Assembly: GCF_004359215.1 (NCBI RefSeq)
Contig: NW_027152016.1
Span: forward strand, 415,838 to 436,700
DNA from: Bremia lactucae
Taxonomy: Eukaryota; Oomycota; Peronosporomycetes; Peronosporales; Peronosporaceae
Reading direction: 5' to 3'
DNA length: 20,863 nucleotides
Shown here: piece by piece, positions 16,707 through 20,863 of the stretch
Position numbering within the stretch: position 1 is the first letter of the stretch
Layout: each line of letters begins with the position of its first letter
Position numbers and translations under genes: made by a program
Notes under the pieces: model-generated
Database searches by the model: none
What the model was told of the DNA's origin: nothing
The model's input: the letters and a program-made list of their open reading frames with translations, nothing else

Positions 16707-18413
16707 TAATTCTTAGGCCTGTGGAAGATAAAACAGCTGCGAAGGGTTACAGCCAGGGCTACTGATCTGGTCAACAGCAGGCCTGCATATAAAGCGTAGG
16801 TAATCCTTGCATCATGGGTGCACAATTGGAGCTATTTTCCTTATTCTGCACAGATTAATAGAGAAGCATGGGGCTGTAATCTTGTTGGGCTTGCAAATTA
16901 TAGCAGCGTGACCTAACCGCGACGGAGTTGCTGGATAGTATGCCAATTTCGAAGTAGTTCACACTTTCTTTCTCATTGGCCGACAGGAGAAATTGTCAGC
17001 AACTATCGGCAACATGAACAGTGAACGTGGCCTAAGAAGACATCTGATATCATTTCTTGTTGGACACCGCGGTTTAGAACTTTCAACTGCACACCTCTCG
17101 CATTTGAACGTCACTTTATCTGATTCATGTAGAAAATAGTAACGTTGACTTGGCAAAAACGAAATTAGGTCTTTGAAGTTCTGTCGAAATTAGAGGTGTG
17201 CGCAAATTATGTGCAGCAAGAATCGGAGGCAATGGCAACATTCACCGAAAAGGTAAGAGTTTACTTAATTATACTCTGCTGCTAAACTACTTTACAACCG
17301 AGCTCGCTTTGAAATTATGGTCCTAAGATTAACAGTGCTAGCATTAACACGAATTTTATTTTTAGCGTAAAATATAAGAGCAAAAATCGGGCCGTGTGAG
17401 GGAAATGATCATGAAGGGATTCCTTGTGACGACGATTAACAGATGTCTCGCAGTTGCGTGTGATAAATACGCTTTCCGGTTATAATTCATATGATATTGC
17501 ACTGGGCAAAACTCCAGCGGGTAAGTTATAGCCGGCGGTATTTATCGCGTTGCTAATTCTCGGCCAACGGATTGTTCGCAGAGATTTGAAACGTCGCAAG
17601 TCACAGGGCCATCCTGCAATGGCTACAAGGTTGTGTCTAAAGCGTTTTGCAGTATATCTAGATTATGCTTTTAACGAACGTGGGAAAGGTTGTCCTTCGA
17701 ATAGCCTTGAGATCGGGGCTCATAATGTTATATCGATCTCAAAGTTTCCGAGCAATCGCATGATCGCGTTTCGTCGACGAATTCATTGTCGACGGTTGAG
17801 ACAGAACTGTTTCGCCACATTCCTTGTTCTTATGCTGAATCTATAAATTATTCATTATGCTAAATAACGGTTCGTGAAGAACATCGCTTACACGAGTTAG
17901 AGACTGTCTACCGATCACAGACAGAGTGTGCATCTAGTGCATGCTCCTGTCACGATTGAGTCGTTAAAATGCAGTAAAAATTACACGTTGTTGTTCCTTT
18001 CAAATTGTCGCCATTTTATCCAAGAAGCCAGAATCCCAAAAATTTGATTAACAATGCTGGATTTAACTGAAGATACCGCCATTAAATTTAGCAACACCTA
18101 GTCACCAAGCTTGACTAATTTAGCTTGTCGTTTTTCCTCAGTCTTCGCATAGTGTGGATACAGTTGCATCAATTACGAATCCGTTGATGTGTGCTTACTT
18201 AATGCGACTCTTGAGCGCAAACGTTGCGCCTCAGGATGAGACCTGAAGAGGCAACAATGATTTCAAAGAGCGGCATGCAGTCTGTTGAAACGGGCTATGC
18301 ACTGCAAAGGGTTAACTTCGCGGACAAATATTGATCACGCAATAGTAAAACTTTATTAAATATCGAAAGACGTTTTAGCATCAAGCATCAAGATTATTTC
18401 CATGTGTTTTAAA
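16707..18413. other. Spacer of about 1.7 kb without a convincing gene
   Basis: Open frames here are short and mostly lack ATG. The minus-strand frame around 16959-17156 holds a C-x2-C pair (FKCERCAVE), and 17462-17546 holds an imperfect inverted repeat. The plus-strand frame at 17550-17846 has no recognisable motif. It may be old repeat-derived DNA. Confidence 0.5.
17462..17546. repeat. Imperfect inverted repeat
   Basis: GATAAATACGCTTTCCGG followed by TTATAATTC near 17462-17488 is matched in reverse complement by a GTAAGTTATAG-CCGGC-GGTATTTATC stretch ending at 17546, with a few mismatches and a 3-nt gap. The arms are about 22-26 nt with a loop of about 35 nt. It could be the end structure of a small element or a chance hairpin. 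Confidence 0.5.
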
Positions 18414-18482
18414 TGTAACGGGCTAAAGTTGCCCTAATGTTACACAGTCCCCGTTAAGTACACTTGGTGTAGGTAAGGGGAT

Positions 18483-18513
18483 GGTCAATTACTAAAATTA
18501 TAGTAATTAGACC
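18483..18513. repeat. Hairpin inside the LTR
   Basis: GGTCAATTACTA and TAGTAATTAGACC flank an AAATTA loop; the arms pair along their whole length except for one unpaired A. It lies near the LTR start and could be a protein-binding site or an RNA hairpin. Confidence 0.6.
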
Positions 18514-18597
18514 AACCACTCGGGTGTGGTGCACATTTGTGACCAACCCTTGTGTATGTGATGCACATGGGTGCATTCACATTAGGAGGGATGATGC

Positions 18598-18631
18598 CTA
18601 GCGTCATCCATGATGACGGCTAGCGTCATCC
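18598..18631. repeat. Duplicated CTAGCGTCATCC motif in the LTR
   Basis: CTAGCGTCATCC is found at 18598-18609 and again at 18620-18631. The second copy is also part of a GATGACG...CGTCATC inverted repeat. Such doubled motifs in the U3 part of an LTR are often enhancer sites; that role here is inference. Confidence 0.55.
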
Positions 18632-18734
18632 GTTACGCGAGGTATCTAGAAGGATGCGCTCGCAATACATATTAAGTGTTATCTATAGAGATGACATTTT
18701 GATTGGAAGAAATAGGTATTCAATTTAATACGAT

Positions 18735-18746
18735 TATATATATAAA
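18735..18746 (+). promoter_or_regulatory. TATA-like stretch of the LTR
   Basis: TATATATATAAA in the middle of the LTR, where the U3/R boundary would be expected. It is a plausible core promoter for the element. Confidence 0.45.
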
Positions 18747-18972
18747 TCAGTCTGATTACTACTTCCTACTTGATAAGTGCGCACGAGGAGCCGGATTACC
18801 GCTCCCGTGACGACTCTTAATCAAAGTACTTAGTGTATTGGGTGTGGCCGCTTACGCGCCCACCACAACTACCTGACTGCACGCAAGAGAAGCTGGTTAA
18901 ACCGCTCCCTCGCTGTGAAAGGGTGTGTGTCTGAGTACAGCGTGTCCGCATAACGACGTGCCCGCCTACACT

Positions 18973-18990
18973 TGGTAGCACTTGGAATTC
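18973..18990 (+). other. Candidate primer-binding site
   Basis: TGGTAGCACTTGGAATTC starts two bases after the LTR end. It has the TGG expected opposite a tRNA CCA end. I cannot name the tRNA. Confidence 0.5.
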
Positions 18991-19001
18991 TCCCCACGAC
19001 C

Positions 19002-20105
19002 TGCATCTTTGCGTGTCTACGTGAGGATGAGCCTCAATATGGATTGGGCTCACCCCTCCCCTCCAAACATCATCGGGAGGTGGCACGGCTTATGGCGCAG
19101 GGACTTGGTGAACAAACCCTAGCCGAGCTCCTGGGTAGTCCTCCTGAGCAACATGTTGCTCAGTTGGAGCAGTTTAAGCCATTCGTGCTTGGACAGCGGA
19201 GGGCCGCGTCTGAGGCACAGAGCCATGCTGCGACGGAGTCCGTCACTCAGACCTAGGATGAGCTGAGGCATGAGCAGGCTCGGGGCGAGGCTCTCAACAG
19301 GACTGTTGAGATGCTCTTTACCCGGCCGCATCAGCCGAGGCCCATTCGGATAAACCCGCCCAAGTTCGATGGAACTGCAGCGCACACGATTGTCCATTGG
19401 CTTTTAGCCGTGGAGCAATGCGGTGTCGCCCAGCTCATCGAGGACGACAGCCGGATGGTGTCGTACGCTATGTCGCATCTGCGCGGTAAGGCCTAAGAGT
19501 GAGCTTAGTCGGCGCTTATGGCGGACAGAAAGGCGTTCCCTACATGAGCGATCTTTAAGAAAAAGATCCGCGCCATGTAACAGCCACCAAAAACCGAAGT
19601 TTTTCTTCAGGGGCGCTTCTTCGGAGCGGGACAGGCGAAGCGATCTCTGCTAGAGTATGTACAAGAGATGCACTCGCTGTCGGCGTCCATAACCGTAGGT
19701 CCGATTCTGGAGCACATTAAGGTGCCCACGTTTATGAACGGACTACGGCATGGCCCATCGCGACAGGCCCTTTTCAGAAAGGTGCCGTCGACGAGGGAAG
19801 AGGCAATTTAAGTTGCCTTGGTTGAGGAGCAATCCTACAACAGTGCCTGGGCGACAGCTTGGTATAAGCTGTCGACCGAGAGGTCACATGCCACTCCCAT
19901 GAAGTTGGGCAATGCAGACGTGGTCTGTTCTAAATGCGGCAAGCGCGGCCATATGATGGCTCGCTGCTATGCCAGGGTCCCTGCTGGGGCGAAGACGCCC
20001 AGCAAGAGGACTCCCTACCCAAAGGGCGATGGCGAGAACCAGCATGCGAGACGCATGAGTTCTGCATCGACCACTGAGGAGTCGAGAAATACAGGAGCGC
20101 GGTAG
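19002..20105 (+). pseudogene. Ty3/gypsy gag pseudogene
   Basis: One reading frame can be followed for about 1.1 kb: EDEPQYGLGSPL, EVARLMAQGLGEQTLAELL, EQFKPFVLGQRRAASEAQS, NPPKFDGTAAHTIVHWLLAV, SYAMSHLRGKA, SLLEYVQEMHSLSASIT, KVPTFMNGLRHGPSRQALF. It ends in a CCHC zinc knuckle CSKCGKRGHMMARC (19926-19967) and a basic tail closed by a TAG at 20103. It carries no frameshift but seven internal stops: TAG 19254, TAA 19494, TGA 19500, TAG 19506, TGA 19545, TAA 19578 and TAA 19809. No ATG is in frame at the expected start. It would have packaged the element RNA. Dead as it stands. Confidence 0.88.
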
Positions 20106-20863
20106 GGGTGGGATGTCCTACTGACGTGGCTCTGAAGCTACCCCTAAGTTCAGAGTTGTGGAACAAATGGGTAGCATAGTCCCTGAGGTCTCGAAATTTC
20201 GGACCTCAACCATGCTGGACTATAGCTCTCAAGTTAGAGGCTATGACCAGGTGATGGCCCTCCTATTGATTCGGGTGCATCACAAATTTTGTGTAAATCG
20301 CGGCTCTAAGAAAGAGACCAGCGATGTTTGAGTTGGTTTGCCAGGATGGCAAGCGAGAAGAGGCGACCGTTCGTTTAGCGAACGGCGCGCTCGTTAAGTC
20401 TGAGGGAGTTCAGGTAGAACTCGCCTTCAGCTTTAGTGACTTCTTTTGTAAAGAAAAGTTCACAGTGCTAGGTATGGAGAGTCCGTATGACCTCATCCTA
20501 GGCATGCCATGGTTGGCAAAGTACCAACCATGGATAGACTGGCGTACACGCACAGTTGCGAACTCTACGCAGGACACCGGAAAGGATGTGCTCCTGCGAG
20601 AGGCCTATGCAACTGATGTCGTGTCGAACACAGTTGAGGGTGCGTTGACGGGATGTCAAACGTCACCAATTCCTACCCAGCTCGTGGAGACTGAGGTAGT
20701 GAATAGGACGATGACAAGTAGTCATGCGTCCGAATGTCCTGCACAGAGCCGAGAGCCTGTGGCAGTAGACGGCGAGCTGACAAGAAGTCATGCGTCGCAT
20801 AAACCGGCACAGTGCCAAGAGCCTGGTGCGGTTGGAAGGGGTGCGTTAGCCAGGAGTGCAACG
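20106..20863 (+). pseudogene. Ty3/gypsy protease and start of pol, frameshifted, partial
   Basis: An open segment (VVEQMGSIVPEVSKFRTST, then YSSQVRGYDQVMALLL) in one frame passes near 20262 to another with the aspartic-protease active site IDSGASQ, and near 20300 to a third frame. That third frame is open from 20297 to the window edge: LRKRPAMFELVCQDGK, TVRLANGALVKSEGVQVEL, ESPYDLILGMPWLAKYQPWI. The catalytic Asp-Ser-Gly and the ILGMPWL block are intact, but the frames do not join. The last part (from about 20714) is a repeat-containing linker before the reverse transcriptase, which lies beyond the edge. Confidence 0.85.
20714..20863 (+). repeat. Imperfect 66/69-nt tandem repeat in pol linker
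   Basis: Unit 1 (20714-20779) encodes 22 residues beginning TSSHAS. Unit 2 (20780-20848) encodes 23 residues beginning TRSHAS. They share SHAS, PAQ, EP, AV and a final L in the same order. A third unit begins at 20849 (ARSAT) and is cut by the window edge. Confidence 0.75.

Larger units (their letters stand above)
18414..18970 (+). repeat. 5' LTR
   Basis: Begins TGTAACGGGC and ends CGCCTACA, so it has TG...CA ends and a 4-bp TGTA/TACA terminal inversion. The start could instead be the TGTTACAC at 18438, which also begins with TG. The 3' boundary is supported by the matching LTR end at 13972-14033, which stops at the same CCTACA. A TATA stretch lies inside. No second LTR in the window allows a direct check. 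Confidence 0.75.
18414..20863 (+). mobile_element. Ty3/gypsy LTR retrotransposon, 5' part, decayed
   Basis: It comprises a 5' LTR (18414-18970), a candidate primer-binding site, gag with a CCHC knuckle, and the protease start of pol, running off the right edge. Gene order and motifs fit Ty3/gypsy. Multiple nonsense codons in gag and at least three frameshifts around the protease show that it is not autonomous. The 3' LTR lies outside the window. Confidence 0.9.

Noticed and set aside
17550..17846. 98-residue plus-strand frame
   Set aside because: It does not start with ATG, the composition is not protein-like and I find no motif on either strand.
18817..19086. 89-residue minus-strand frame across the LTR/gag border
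   Set aside because: It spans the LTR, primer site and gag in antisense and has no motif of its own.

Overview
The window reads as nuclear DNA of an oomycete (Phytophthora or downy-mildew type). Three things point there. The genes are compact and intron-poor, with the few introns only about 59-67 nt long. The promoters carry TCATTYCC initiator motifs about 40 nt before the ATG. Decayed Ty3/gypsy elements of the kind that fill oomycete genomes occupy both ends and the 13-14 kb region. The species cannot be fixed from the sequence.

Layout. 1-1068 is the RNase H and integrase zinc-finger part of a dead Ty3/gypsy pol on the + strand. 1069-1606 interrupts it with pogo/Tc5-like DNA transposase fragments that read in opposite directions. 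1607-3436 is mostly gene-free AT-rich DNA with one frameshifted open-frame remnant. 3437-9554 (-) is a very large ARF guanine-nucleotide exchange factor of the BIG/Sec7 family; its last 40 codons sit in a small exon behind a 67-nt intron. 9555-9776 is a short divergent promoter. 9777-11750 (+) is a protein-only RNase P (PRORP) with a likely organelle-targeting leader. 11946-12221 (-) is a small secreted eight-cysteine protein. 12973-14033 is a repeat graveyard: a coiled-coil remnant, an inverted gypsy integrase tail and a 62-bp LTR end. 14331-15644 (-) is a three-exon BioD-like/DRTGG P-loop protein interrupted by an assembly seam (one N flanked by a 109-bp duplicate). 15976-16659 (-) is a PH-domain protein. 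16707-18413 has no convincing gene. 18414-20863 is the 5' LTR, gag and start of pol of another decayed Ty3/gypsy element that runs off the right edge.

The five host genes serve unrelated tasks: Golgi/TGN traffic, tRNA 5' processing, secretion, a metabolic or regulatory P-loop protein, and membrane-lipid binding. I see no operon-like system. The most useful results are gene-model corrections: the hidden BIG exon, true ATGs replacing GTG-initiated frames, and the three-exon model across the N. The structure of the transposon wreckage comes next. No clearly new biological system is evident.
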